DNA from: an uncultured Lachnospiraceae bacterium
GTDB taxonomy: Bacteria > Bacillota > Clostridia > Lachnospirales > Lachnospiraceae
Direction: 5' to 3'
Length of the DNA: 64,000 bases
NCBI GenBank assembly: GCA_947382355.1
Contig: CANCYR010000012.1
Coordinates: forward strand, 1 to 64,000
The notes below the pieces were generated by a model. The model saw only the letters and a program-made list of their open reading frames with translations. It was not told the origin of the DNA and made no database searches. This document shows positions 17,322-26,203 of this stretch, one piece after another (position 1 is the stretch's first letter; each line of letters starts with the position of its first letter). The position numbers were made by a program, and so were the translations under genes.

Positions 17322-19682
17322 CTATTCCACAATCAAACTTTTTGTATCCACCCTCTTTATCCTTCCCGATATAAGCCATGCAAAGAGGAAGAAAACTGCC
17401 GCCAGCACAAGAACCGGCAGAGCACAATCCCAGAATCCGTAGCTTGTTAAAAAATGGGTGATTCCCATACTGCTCAAAGCCATTCCTATAAGGCTGTCAT
17501 TCGTAAGTACATTGCATACTGCGCCGAATACGCCTCCCACAAATGCCACTGCCAGAAAACGCAGTGAAAACTGCAGCCTCAAGTGGCCTGTTGTAAAGCC
17601 CTGGGATTTGTAAATACCATAATCATTTCTTTCCTTTAGAAACACCTTATCGCATACCATATAGGCTGCAACAAGAATAAACAAAATGGAAATTCCGTAT
17701 ATCAGCAGGCAGGAAAGCAATGTTGCATCCGAAATAGTCCTTAAGCTTTCCACAATCCCCTGCACATTTATAATATAAACATGCTCCCCGTACTGTTCCT
17801 GCAGTTTTTCTGCCAGACTGCTTATCTGTTCCTTGTCAGAAACCAGATAATTATATTGTGCCAGCTGGCTTTCGGAAAATTCAAACCGGGAAAGCCCTTT
17901 TTTCAGCATTGCCAATGCCTTTCCTGCATTTTGAACCGACTGAAAATATCCTGTAATCAAAAAATCCCTGCTATCCTTTCCATGTGTAAGAGTAACTGTG
18001 TCCCCGATGCTTAAATGGTATGTTTTTGCAATTATCTCCGTAATTACCACTTCATTTTCATAGCGGGGCTCCCTGCCATTATATACATTGGTAAATTCTT
18101 CACTGCTTTCCGGAGCCATTACGGCAATGGAATCTCCATCCAGCATTAAATATACCATGGGACACATATAAGAACGCTCTATCCCTGCATATTCCTCTAT
18201 CATGCTTTCGATTTCCGTTTTCTTTTCCATTGCATTTTCATATCCCACATTCAGGTCAAATTCCATGCCATAATAGTCCTTTAACATATTTTCTTCATCC
18301 AGGCTGGACATGGTAGAGGTAACTGCCATAATAAAATAAACAAGCATTGCTACAATCAACAGGCTGGATACATACTGTTTTGCATTGCTTGCAATCTGAC
18401 GAAGCATCATGCGAAGGGACAGTCCTCCTTTTCCTAATGTAGTATGGATTCTAGGTGAAAAATAGTTGCTGTCCCTGCCTCCTGAAATAGCCCGCATCGG
18501 GGAAATCCGCCCTATCTTCCCGGCTTTCATCCATGCAAATCCTCCAATGCACCCCAGCATCAGAAACACCGCCGCCAGACTGAAGCAATAAGAAATTTTA
18601 TGCTCCGGCAGTAATGCTGCAAGCTGCACCAGCTGTCCGCTTATAAAATATACAGAGGGAAATGACGCAAAAAAACCCAATATGCCGCCTATAGCTCCTG
18701 CCAGTAAATATTGGCAAAAATAAACAAACTGCAATTCCCGTTTTCGATAGCCCTGGGATTTTAAAATGCCCAGATTCGTATATTCCAGTTCTATCATAGA
18801 GGTAATGCTGTGTCCCACGATTCCAAGCACCCCTGCAAACATCAGAACTGCAAATACCACCATAACTGCCGAAAAGATATCTGTCATCATAGTCGCATAG
18901 GTTATAAAATCATTTTTGGATACCATAAAATAGGAAGCGCTTATAATGCCGGTTCTTTTATCTATCTCGCCTTTAAATTCCTTTTCCTGCAATTTGCTGT
19001 CCTTTTTTTGGTAAATCATCAGATTATCCGCAGAAGAAAGAAAAGCATCTCCCTTTTCATCTGCTTTTTTCAACACTTCATAATCGCTTTGGCTAATCCA
19101 TACATTTTTTGCTCCGGATATCAGCGGATTTCCCACGGTGATATCCTCTACAAATGCTTTTATGTGAAATGTTTTATTAATAGTTTCGCATTTTACTTCT
19201 ACCAAATCCCCTGCCTTGCAGGCATATTTGGTTTGATAAGAAACCGGAAGATAGATTTCCCCCTCCTTAAGAGGCTCCGCTTCCTGTACAAATTCCAGAT
19301 TATTCTGTGCAAAAACAGGATATGGCATATTTTCCTTATCATATGTCTGAAACAGCATTCTGTCCTTTGTCTGCTGTTCTCCGATAGTAACGCTGTTTTC
19401 TGCGTATATCATTATACAGGGGATTCTATGCACCCCTTCCACCTGCTCATATGCCTTTGCCTTCTCTATCATTTCTTCTGTCAGGACGTTTTCTTTATAA
19501 TAACAGCACAAATCTCCTGCTTTTGCTTCCGAAAGCGACTGTCCGGCACGCTTTTTGCTGTTTTCATTGACAGAACAGGAAACCGTAATCACCAGTGTAA
19601 TTACAAACATTAACAATGATACACTGATAAAATTACTTTTTTTGCTGCGGATATTTGCTCTTAAAATTGCCAGTATACTCAT
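17322..19682 (-). CDS. FtsX-type ABC transporter permease
   Basis: This 786-residue permease has an N-terminal membrane helix, a large extracytoplasmic region, a first FtsX block of three helices around residues 270-410, a second extracytoplasmic region (about 445-640) and a second FtsX block at the C terminus. This is the MacB/BceB-like group that moves peptides or lipoproteins, or signals antibiotic stress. The ATG at 19682 follows GGAGG by 6 bases; the open frame to 19712 overlaps the ATPase gene. It is co-transcribed with the ATPase and the two-component system lies upstream. Confidence 0.85.
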   Translation of the reverse strand: MSILAILRANIRSKKSNFISVSLLMFVITLVITVSCSVNENSKKRAGQSLSEAKAGDLCCYYKENVLTEEMIEKAKAYEQVEGVHRIPCIMIYAENSVTIGEQQTKDRMLFQTYDKENMPYPVFAQNNLEFVQEAEPLKEGEIYLPVSYQTKYACKAGDLVEVKCETINKTFHIKAFVEDITVGNPLISGAKNVWISQSDYEVLKKADEKGDAFLSSADNLMIYQKKDSKLQEKEFKGEIDKRTGIISASYFMVSKNDFITYATMMTDIFSAVMVVFAVLMFAGVLGIVGHSITSMIELEYTNLGILKSQGYRKRELQFVYFCQYLLAGAIGGILGFFASFPSVYFISGQLVQLAALLPEHKISYCFSLAAVFLMLGCIGGFAWMKAGKIGRISPMRAISGGRDSNYFSPRIHTTLGKGGLSLRMMLRQIASNAKQYVSSLLIVAMLVYFIMAVTSTMSSLDEENMLKDYYGMEFDLNVGYENAMEKKTEIESMIEEYAGIERSYMCPMVYLMLDGDSIAVMAPESSEEFTNVYNGREPRYENEVVITEIIAKTYHLSIGDTVTLTHGKDSRDFLITGYFQSVQNAGKALAMLKKGLSRFEFSESQLAQYNYLVSDKEQISSLAEKLQEQYGEHVYIINVQGIVESLRTISDATLLSCLLIYGISILFILVAAYMVCDKVFLKERNDYGIYKSQGFTTGHLRLQFSLRFLAVAFVGGVFGAVCNVLTNDSLIGMALSSMGITHFLTSYGFWDCALPVLVLAAVFFLFAWLISGRIKRVDTKSLIVE

Positions 19683-19692
19683 CCCGCACCTC

Positions 19693-20454
19693 CTACCATG
19701 ACATGGAAGCAAGCCATGCGGTTATTTGTGTTTCCCTGCTCCTTGCTTCCTCCATTTTAAAAGGCGCCAGCTTCAATTCGCCTGTGATTTTTCCGTCTTC
19801 CAGATATAAAATCCGGTTTCCGTAAACAGCGGCTCTTACATCATGGGTTACCATTAAAATGCTTTGTCCCTTTTTGTTGATTTTGGCAAGCAATGCCATA
19901 ACGTCCTTTGTGTTTTTCTGATTTAAGGCTCCTGTAGGCTCATCTGCAAACAAAAGCCTGGGCTCGTTTATCATTGCCCTTGCAATGGCTGCCCGCTGCT
20001 GTTCCCCTCCCGACACCTGTGAGGGAAGGCGCTTCATGGCGCCCTGAATGTTCACCTGCTCCAAAAGCTCTTCCGCCCTTTTATTGGTTTCTTTTGTTGT
20101 CCTTGACTTATTTAAGTAACCCGGCACCGCTACATTTTCAAACAGGCTTAAATTGCTTACCAGATGCATCTGCTGGAATACGAATCCAAAGCCCCCTCTT
20201 CTGAGCATTGCCATTTCCTTTTCATTCATGCCGTTTAGCGACTTTCCTTCATACCATATATCACCGCTTGTAATAGTATCCATGCCGCTGATACAATATA
20301 AAAGGGTTGACTTTCCGGAACCGGAGGAGCCCATGATTACCGTAAAATCTCCCTGATAGATTTCCATGCTCACCTGATTTAACACATGATTCTGCTCTCC
20401 GTTATTGGAAAAGCTTTTGCACAAATCCTTTGTTTTTAATAGTACGCTGTCCAT
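19693..20454 (-). CDS. ABC transporter ATP-binding protein (MacB/LolD type)
   Basis: This 253-residue ATPase has Walker A GSSGSGKST near residue 42, Q-loop FQQMHL, signature VSGGEQQR near 146 and Walker B LLFADEPTGALN near 166. It pairs with the permease at 17322-19682; only 10 bases lie between the stop codon and the permease start. A probable response-regulator site (two 11-bp repeats, 20513-20534) lies upstream of its start, suggesting it is induced by the neighbouring two-component system. Confidence 0.92.
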   Translation of the reverse strand: MDSVLLKTKDLCKSFSNNGEQNHVLNQVSMEIYQGDFTVIMGSSGSGKSTLLYCISGMDTITSGDIWYEGKSLNGMNEKEMAMLRRGGFGFVFQQMHLVSNLSLFENVAVPGYLNKSRTTKETNKRAEELLEQVNIQGAMKRLPSQVSGGEQQRAAIARAMINEPRLLFADEPTGALNQKNTKDVMALLAKINKKGQSILMVTHDVRAAVYGNRILYLEDGKITGELKLAPFKMEEARSRETQITAWLASMSW

Positions 20455-20512
20455 AAAAAACTTCCTTTCTTTTTTGCTTTTTCTGTTGTTTCTTACATGG
20501 TAGCAAAAAAGT

Positions 20513-20534
20513 GTTTAAGAAATCTTTAAGAGAT
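20513..20534 (-). promoter_or_regulatory. Tandem 11-bp repeats, candidate response-regulator site
   Basis: Two adjacent 11-mers on the plus strand, GTTTAAGAAAT and CTTTAAGAGAT, agree at 9 of 11 positions. Tandem 11-bp spacing is characteristic of OmpR-family regulators, and one is encoded at 21933-22616. A TACCAT box lies about 20 bases closer to the gene. Confidence 0.45.
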
Positions 20535-20540
20535 TTCTCA

Positions 20541-20708
20541 GCAGGAATCGGGATGGAGCTTTGACAGAACATGTTTCCACGTCGTCACGCTCCTGCTCTT
20601 ATAAAAACGCAGCAGTGCTAAGCTCGAAAGAACCTCGCTAAGCACTGGCATTTTTATAAGGACTCCTTAAGAAATCATGTTCTGTCAAAGCTCCATCCCG
20701 ATTCCTGC
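20541..20708. repeat. Nested inverted repeat of 168 bp
   Basis: The outer arms (20541-20573 and 20676-20708) are 33-bp perfect complements. Inside lies a second perfect pair, CTTATAAAAA/TTTTTATAAG, at about 20598-20607 and 20650-20659. The innermost CAGTGCTAAGC/GCTAAGCACTG pair has one mismatch. No gene lies within. It separates the histidine kinase gene from the ABC genes. It could be a non-autonomous mobile element, a strong terminator or a small RNA. Confidence 0.8.
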
Positions 20709-20723
20709 AGGGAAAACTGCTAC

Positions 20724-21920
20724 CTAAACTGTTACAATTTTCAGGTGCAAAGCCACCAAAAGCCCTTCTCCTGTATTGGCAGCTTCCACGCTGCCGCCCA
20801 TCTGTTCCATAATGTATTTCACAATATATAGGCCAAGTCCGGCTCCTTCTTCCGTGCCTGCATTTTTTCCACGGTAAAATTTATCAAATATAAAAGGCAT
20901 ATCCTCGTCCGGAATTCCTTCGCCATAATCCAGAAAACTGATAACGGCTTCCCTGTTTTTTTCTCCCGAAGCCCGCTCCCTTACGGATACTTCTATGGTT
21001 CCTGCCTTGCTGCCCTTTCCCGTCTTCCCATACTTTCTGCTGTTTCCGATAATATTTCCAAAAACCTGTATCAGTCTTTTCCGGTCCCCTTCCACAAAAA
21101 CAGCAGGGATTTCCCCCATAATATGAATATCTCCTTTGTCCCCGTTCATTTCCTTTACAAATTCTGTAAGCGCCTGCCTTACATCTATTGTTTCCACATC
21201 CAGCCTTAATTTTTCCAAATCCGCAAGGGAATGCAGGAACATATCGTTGGTAAGCTTTGTGACTTCATCGCATTTTTTCATAATGACAGAAATGTATCTC
21301 TGTCTTCTTTCCGTTCCGGAATCCATATTTGCTTCCAGCCCTTCCGCATAGGCGCGGATGGAAGCAATGGGCGTTTTGATATCATGGGATAAGGTGGCAA
21401 TTACCGTCTTGTTATTTTCTATCGCTTCCTTTTCACAGGCTCTTGCCCTTACAATTTCCTTCCTCATATGGTCAAAAGCCCATGTAAATTCTCCAAAATA
21501 GTTGGTTCTTTCATAGGGCAGGGAAATATCCAGATTTCCCTTTGCGATTTCCCCGGCAAACCCTTCCAGCAGTTCAAAAGGTCTTACTACTTTGAAATAC
21601 ACATAAAGAAAAAGAAGCAAAAGAAAAAGACAGCAGAGAACTGTCATTCCCAAAAATATTCTTTTTGTTTGTATATAATACCCTTCGTCCGAAAGTCCCT
21701 CTGCTGTTTGCATAAGGGAATCTGCTGCATTTAAAAATTTCTCTTTTGCCTTTTCATCCTCAAACTCTGCTGCCAGTCCCAGCTGCTTCACCTCGTTTAT
21801 CTGCACCTTTACATAATTCTTATCCGGCGCCTGATTGATAATGCTGTTATAAAGAAATGCTGCGCTGCCTAAATAAAAAATCAAAAACAGCATTGTAATC
21901 CATATGACTTTTTTCTTCAT
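20724..21920 (-). CDS. Sensor histidine kinase
   Basis: This 398-residue kinase has two membrane helices (about residues 7-27 and 89-110) enclosing a short 60-residue sensor region. A HAMP domain follows, then the phospho-acceptor His179 in ATLSHDIKTP and a catalytic domain with an N box (GNIIGNSRKYG), G1 (DYGEGIPD) and G2 (GLGLYIVKYIMEQMGG). It lies 12 bases after the response regulator gene and upstream of an FtsX-type ABC transporter, which it probably controls. The ligand is unknown. Confidence 0.92.
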   Translation of the reverse strand: MKKKVIWITMLFLIFYLGSAAFLYNSIINQAPDKNYVKVQINEVKQLGLAAEFEDEKAKEKFLNAADSLMQTAEGLSDEGYYIQTKRIFLGMTVLCCLFLLLLFLYVYFKVVRPFELLEGFAGEIAKGNLDISLPYERTNYFGEFTWAFDHMRKEIVRARACEKEAIENNKTVIATLSHDIKTPIASIRAYAEGLEANMDSGTERRQRYISVIMKKCDEVTKLTNDMFLHSLADLEKLRLDVETIDVRQALTEFVKEMNGDKGDIHIMGEIPAVFVEGDRKRLIQVFGNIIGNSRKYGKTGKGSKAGTIEVSVRERASGEKNREAVISFLDYGEGIPDEDMPFIFDKFYRGKNAGTEEGAGLGLYIVKYIMEQMGGSVEAANTGEGLLVALHLKIVTV

Positions 21921-21932
21921 CTTTTCCCGCCT

Positions 21933-22616
21933 TTATTCGTCATGAAAACTATAGCCCACACCCCATACTGTTTTTATCATAAAAGGTTTTGAAGGCTCTC
22001 TTTCCAGCTTTTCCCGAAGCCACCGGATATGCACTGACACAGTAGAAAGCTCCGCCTCGCTGTAAACGCCCCAAACCGCCCTTAAAAGCTCCTCCTTGGA
22101 TAATGGCTTGTTTTTATTTTTCGCCATATACACAAGCAGGTCAAATTCCTTTAAGGACAGGGCAACGATTTTTCCCTGTTTTGTAACAATGCGTTTTTCC
22201 ACATCAATCAGAATGTCCCCTGCCGAAATGGGCTGTTCTGTCTGTGAAAAGCCATAAGCCCGCCGCATCAGGGCGTTAACTCTGGCTAACAGTTCTTTAA
22301 GGGAATAGGGCTTTGGAAGGTAATCATCTCCCCCGGCATCAAAACCGGTAATCCGGTCATCCTCACTTGTTCTGGCACTGGCAAACAGAATGGGAACCGT
22401 AGAGACCTCCCTTAGCTGCTTACATACCGAAAAGCCTGTTTCATAAGGCAGATTAATATCCAATAATATCAAGTCAAAGCTCCGTGATTTTAAAAGCTCA
22501 TAAGCTGCTTCACCGTCACGGACACAGGCTGTTTCATACCCATAGTCCCCCAGCATATCGCCGGCTATCATTGCCAAATCTTCATCATCATCCACTATGA
22601 GTATTTTTCTCCTCAT
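21933..22616 (-). CDS. OmpR-family response regulator
   Basis: This 227-residue regulator has a receiver domain with phospho-acceptor Asp53 (LILLDINLP), Lys in PKPYSLKEL near residue 102, and a C-terminal winged helix (LSLKEFDLLVYMAKN, then VSVHIRWLREKLE). The start overlaps the VOC gene stop by 4 bases (ATGA), so VOC protein, regulator and kinase are one operon. It probably binds the 11-bp repeats at 20513-20534. Confidence 0.93.
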   Translation of the reverse strand: MRRKILIVDDDEDLAMIAGDMLGDYGYETACVRDGEAAYELLKSRSFDLILLDINLPYETGFSVCKQLREVSTVPILFASARTSEDDRITGFDAGGDDYLPKPYSLKELLARVNALMRRAYGFSQTEQPISAGDILIDVEKRIVTKQGKIVALSLKEFDLLVYMAKNKNKPLSKEELLRAVWGVYSEAELSTVSVHIRWLREKLEREPSKPFMIKTVWGVGYSFHDE

Positions 22617-23020
22617 CTGCCTGCACCTTGTATGATTTCCACTAAAATACCGTTAGGGTCTGATAAAAAGAAATAGCTCCTGCCAAGCCTTCCTGTTTTT
22701 ATGTCCGGCATGGCTGAAATCAATCCTTTATCCAGCAAATACCGGGCAGCTTCCTCCAAATCCTCTACATATAATCCAAAATGCTTGGAGCCTGCAACGG
22801 GAAGGTCGCTTTCCAACGCAAGCGCCGACTTTGGAATATCCTTAAATTCCTTATAGGCAAACAGCTCTAAGATGAACTCTCCGTTTTTCATATGGACAAT
22901 GGACATGGAACCGTCCTCTGCCTCATAGCTTTTTATGATTTGAAACTCCAATGCCTGATAAAATGCTATGCTGGCTTTTAGATTTTTTACGCTTATGGCA
23001 TAATGGTCTGCTGTAAACAT
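22613..23020 (-). CDS. VOC (glyoxalase/dioxygenase superfamily) protein
   Basis: This 135-residue protein has a single VOC domain: HYAISVKNLKASIAFYQ at the start, KHFGLYVEDLEEA in the middle and YFFLSDPNGILVEIIQG at the end. Members include glyoxalase I and drug-binding resistance proteins. The metal ligands His6, Glu52 and Glu129 look plausible, but the substrate is unknown. Being first in an operon with a two-component system and ABC exporter hints at a toxin- or drug-binding role; that is inference. Confidence 0.85.
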   Translation of the reverse strand: MFTADHYAISVKNLKASIAFYQALEFQIIKSYEAEDGSMSIVHMKNGEFILELFAYKEFKDIPKSALALESDLPVAGSKHFGLYVEDLEEAARYLLDKGLISAMPDIKTGRLGRSYFFLSDPNGILVEIIQGAGR

Positions 23021-23048
23021 GTTTTTTTCCTCCGCTTAAAGATTTTGA

Positions 23049-23081
23049 AACAGTTCATTTCCACGTGGGAAATGAACTGTT
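23049..23081. terminator. Hairpin between the VOC gene and the small gene
   Basis: A 14-bp perfect stem (23049-23062 with 23068-23081) encloses the loop ACGTG. Its ends read AACAGTTCA, as in the small palindromic repeats at 14029 and 33077, so it may be a member of that family that came to serve as a terminator. The T-run is weak. Confidence 0.5.
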
Positions 23082-23115
23082 ATAAAGCCTTGTTTTATGT
23101 TTAGGTTACATTGAT

Positions 23116-23355
23116 TTATTTACTGGTTCTATCCGGCTCCCCTGCGCTTAAATCGGTATAGGCATCCAATAAATCCACTACTTCGGATGCGCTCTTTCCA
23201 TAGATTCTGCAGCATTCATGTGACACTGTTTTTTCTTCCTTTTTTTCAGGGTCCATGTTGACGCTCATCCGCACCGTCCCCTGAGCAGTTTCCCGGTCTA
23301 AATGATTCATGATATCTTTTATCATTTCTTCGTCAAAGTTTTCGTCTTTTCCCAT
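23116..23355 (-). CDS. Small hypothetical protein
   Basis: This 79-residue acidic protein begins MGKDENFDEEMIKDIMNHLD and contains HECCRIYGKSASEVVDLLDAY near the end. No signal peptide or membrane segment is visible. An AGGAGA-type site precedes the ATG, and it lies 30 bases after the LRR gene on the same strand, so it is probably the second gene of that transcript. I do not recognise the family. Confidence 0.65.
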   Translation of the reverse strand: MGKDENFDEEMIKDIMNHLDRETAQGTVRMSVNMDPEKKEEKTVSHECCRIYGKSASEVVDLLDAYTDLSAGEPDRTSK

Positions 23356-23385
23356 ATTATAATTCTCCTGTCTTCTGGTAATTCT

Positions 23386-25449
23386 TTATTCTTCAATCAT
23401 AACCTTCTCCAATGGGTTTATGGAAACAGGATTATCCTTTACATTCACATATTGAAGCTTTTTGCAGGAACTAAGCGGTGATAAATCTGAAACATAACAA
23501 TCTTTCAGATTGATTTTCTTTAAGCTCACCAGATTTTCCGCAAAGTCCAGACGGCTGATTTTATTCCCTTTCAGGTTCAGCTCTTCTAACTTTCTGCAGT
23601 TTGCCATATTTTCTTTTGCAATTTCCTGTATCTCACAATCTTCCATAGAAAGGATTCTAAGCTGACTTAAATTATTTAAAAATGACAAATCCCCTGCAAT
23701 GAAACCATCTAAATACAGTTCCTCCAAACCAGAACATGCTCCATATTGATTTAAAATATTCTGTGCGATTTCCTCATCATAATATCCCACAAAATAGTAT
23801 TCACTTTCCGGTCCCGGCATAGTAATAAATTCCACATGGTCCATTTCCAGTACCTTTAATCGCTCACTCGCCGCTATATATGCGGGCGCTGTATAAAACT
23901 TACAATTCTGAATACGCAGCTGTTCTAAATTATCCAAGGCAAACAGACCGTCAACTCCATCCTCAAAACTCATGCCCTCTATGGTAAATGATTTAAGCTC
24001 TGGCAGCTCACTTAAACAGGCAAATCCATCCGGATATTGGGAATTACAGTTTGAGAGTGCAAGCGTCTCCAGTTGCTTCATATTTCTAATGGGCTCCAAC
24101 AAATAATTAAAAAAGCAAAGATTTATCTTTAGTTCCTCCAGATTGGTTAGCTCATAGAGAAAATCCAGATCATATACTGTATCCAGGGATAACTGCTTTA
24201 AATTCTTTAAATTACCAATCCCTTTATATTCCGGCTGATTTCCATGTAATGCGCTTAAATCAAAATCCAGATACTCCAGACCTGTCAAATCTCCTAACGC
24301 GGAATAATCCTGCAGTTCTCCATTTTCGGAAAGCCTCAGGCTTTTTAACCCGGAAAAGCCCGCCAGAAAGTTAATGTCCAGAATATCCGTATCTACTATT
24401 GCCAAATGTTCCAGATTTGTCAAACCCGAAATCATACTCAAATCCTTTAACCCATCCGACGAGCCATAAATGTATAAGGTTTTCAGGTTGGTAAGCTGTC
24501 CGATATCATTCAGACTTTTGACTCCCGGCATATCCATGCAATAAAGTTCTTCAAGAGTCTGGCATTCCACAATGTTTTCTAATACATCCTGTTCACAGCA
24601 ATCCAGACAAAGCTGTTTTAAAGATGTAAATTCTGTAATATAGGGAATGTTTTCTTCACGGCTAAGCTTAAGGGCAGTGATATTTTCTGCAGGAGCTCCT
24701 GCTTCCAGCACTTGCTCTAAATGGCCGTTACCGGCATTTACATAGCTTAAATTGGTAAACATGGATAGGTCTATGTAATAATAATCATTCAGACATAATC
24801 CGCTGACACCATTAAAATGCTGCACATCCAGATTGATTGCATCGCCATACAGTTCCTCATCCATATAGGTATTTGTCTTTATGGTAGCTAAAAATTCTTT
24901 ATTGTAAGGAAACGTCTCCGGTGTCATTCCATCTGAGGCATAGTCCCTGTAATCTTCAAAGCTGTAGGAAATTGTACAGCAGTGGTCTCTGGCAGATATA
25001 TCCACTTCCAGATAACGTACCGTCTGGATTTCCTGCTCCGTTACTTCCTCAAAGGGCTTTTGGAACATATCCTCCAAAGCCTGCTTCATGGCATTGGATT
25101 GAATCTGCTGCTGCCCTTCTCCGGCTTCCATCTGGTTATTGAAATCCGCCGTTTCTTCCTCCATGATAACCAGCCTGGAAAGAATTTCCTCCCTTTCTCT
25201 TCGCTGCTTTACCGCAATAAAACCATAGATAAATGCCACAATAAAGCAAATAAGGCTCGTTGCAACAACCACTATTATCCGCTGCCGCTTTTCAGACCGG
25301 CTTCTGGATGCATTGCCGGATACATTTGGTTTGCCTGCATATCCTGCTGCCTTTGCGTCTAACGATTCTATATTGGCGCAAAAAGAGCACCGATAGCCTG
25401 TTGATGTACGCATCATGGGGGAGCCGCAGACACTACATTTTCTCTCCAT
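23386..25449 (-). CDS. Membrane-anchored leucine-rich repeat protein with N-terminal zinc ribbon
   Basis: This 687-residue protein starts with a zinc ribbon (CxxC at 5/8 and 21/24), followed by one membrane helix near residues 56-78. A large C-terminal part consists of about 15 short leucine-rich repeats of the internalin type (LTNLKTLYIYG, LTGLEYLDFDL and similar). The topology should put the zinc ribbon in the cytoplasm and the repeats outside. LRRs suggest protein binding at the cell surface, either to a host or to a partner protein. The pairing of zinc ribbon and external LRR is known from clostridial proteins, but its role is not clear to me. Confidence 0.82.
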   Translation of the reverse strand: MERKCSVCGSPMMRTSTGYRCSFCANIESLDAKAAGYAGKPNVSGNASRSRSEKRQRIIVVVATSLICFIVAFIYGFIAVKQRREREEILSRLVIMEEETADFNNQMEAGEGQQQIQSNAMKQALEDMFQKPFEEVTEQEIQTVRYLEVDISARDHCCTISYSFEDYRDYASDGMTPETFPYNKEFLATIKTNTYMDEELYGDAINLDVQHFNGVSGLCLNDYYYIDLSMFTNLSYVNAGNGHLEQVLEAGAPAENITALKLSREENIPYITEFTSLKQLCLDCCEQDVLENIVECQTLEELYCMDMPGVKSLNDIGQLTNLKTLYIYGSSDGLKDLSMISGLTNLEHLAIVDTDILDINFLAGFSGLKSLRLSENGELQDYSALGDLTGLEYLDFDLSALHGNQPEYKGIGNLKNLKQLSLDTVYDLDFLYELTNLEELKINLCFFNYLLEPIRNMKQLETLALSNCNSQYPDGFACLSELPELKSFTIEGMSFEDGVDGLFALDNLEQLRIQNCKFYTAPAYIAASERLKVLEMDHVEFITMPGPESEYYFVGYYDEEIAQNILNQYGACSGLEELYLDGFIAGDLSFLNNLSQLRILSMEDCEIQEIAKENMANCRKLEELNLKGNKISRLDFAENLVSLKKINLKDCYVSDLSPLSSCKKLQYVNVKDNPVSINPLEKVMIEE

Positions 25450-26203
25450 GTTTTTTCCCTCTTCTCTTTACTCTGTACGTTTTTGTTCATTCTAAATTAT
25501 AAAATGACTTGGATATGGCTGTCTGCCGGAAAGGCAGAATATACTACTTGGCTATATCTTAGCATGGAGTGAGGTTTTGTTTCAAGTGGCTATGGATATC
25601 TGACAATAAGTAATTTTACAACAGACAGCGTTTTCATAAATATAACGCAAAAAACAGAAATCATTCACGGGGCTTTACCCAACGGGAGATAGCGGACTAC
25701 CTGTACATGACACTCTCCACTCTGAACGATTACGTAAACAGCTACAGAGAACCCGAATACTGCCGAAGAAAAAACTTAAATTTCCAAATACCCTTGCTTC
25801 TTTTTCTTACTTATGCTAAACTCGTTTCAAGTTCAACAAGAGTATACCAATTATCATTACTTCACTTAATCCATTTCCGGACCATATCGGTTATTTTTTC
25901 AGCTTTATTTCATTGCTTTTTATCATTTTAAACGGAGGATTGCCTGTGACTTTATTTTTATAAAATATTTATTACTTTTCACGCTATTATTAACACTATT
26001 ATTTCTAAATCACTTCGATATCGGAACATGGAACCGGATAACTCAAAACAGTTAGTATCTTTTTTCAATAACGTGCATTTTTGTCTTGCAAATTCCACAC
26101 GCATTTCATATACTATGATTATAAAGACTTATCTGTTATCTCTTTTTCTGCTCTGGCAAATCAATACATTTCATTTCAGACAGAAAAAGGAGAACTGCAA
26201 CAG
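25450..26203. other. Long intergenic region with little coding signal
   Basis: About 750 bases are AT-rich and carry no gene I can support. Near 25523-25537 a short CTGCC/GGCAG hairpin lies upstream of the LRR gene. A decayed HTH-like reading frame lies at 25614-25760. The reading frame open between 26081 and 26203, ahead of the Rpn-like gene, has no ribosome-binding site. Confidence 0.6.
25614..25760 (+). pseudogene. Decayed helix-turn-helix fragment
   Basis: In one frame the bases read SRGFTQREIADYLYMTLST, then LNDYVNSYREPEY. The pattern FTQREIAxYLxMxxST resembles the HTH of resolvases, transposases or sporulation regulators. The frame begins after a stop codon at 25611 and has no ATG before the motif; downstream the reading loses all similarity. 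It is most simply the remnant of a mobile-element or regulator gene. Confidence 0.4.

Noticed and set aside
25707-25931. Plus-strand frame of 74 codons starting at MTLSTLNDY
   Set aside because: The ATG lies inside an HTH-like motif, there is no ribosome-binding site, and the rest has no protein-like character; treated as part of the fragment at 25614.
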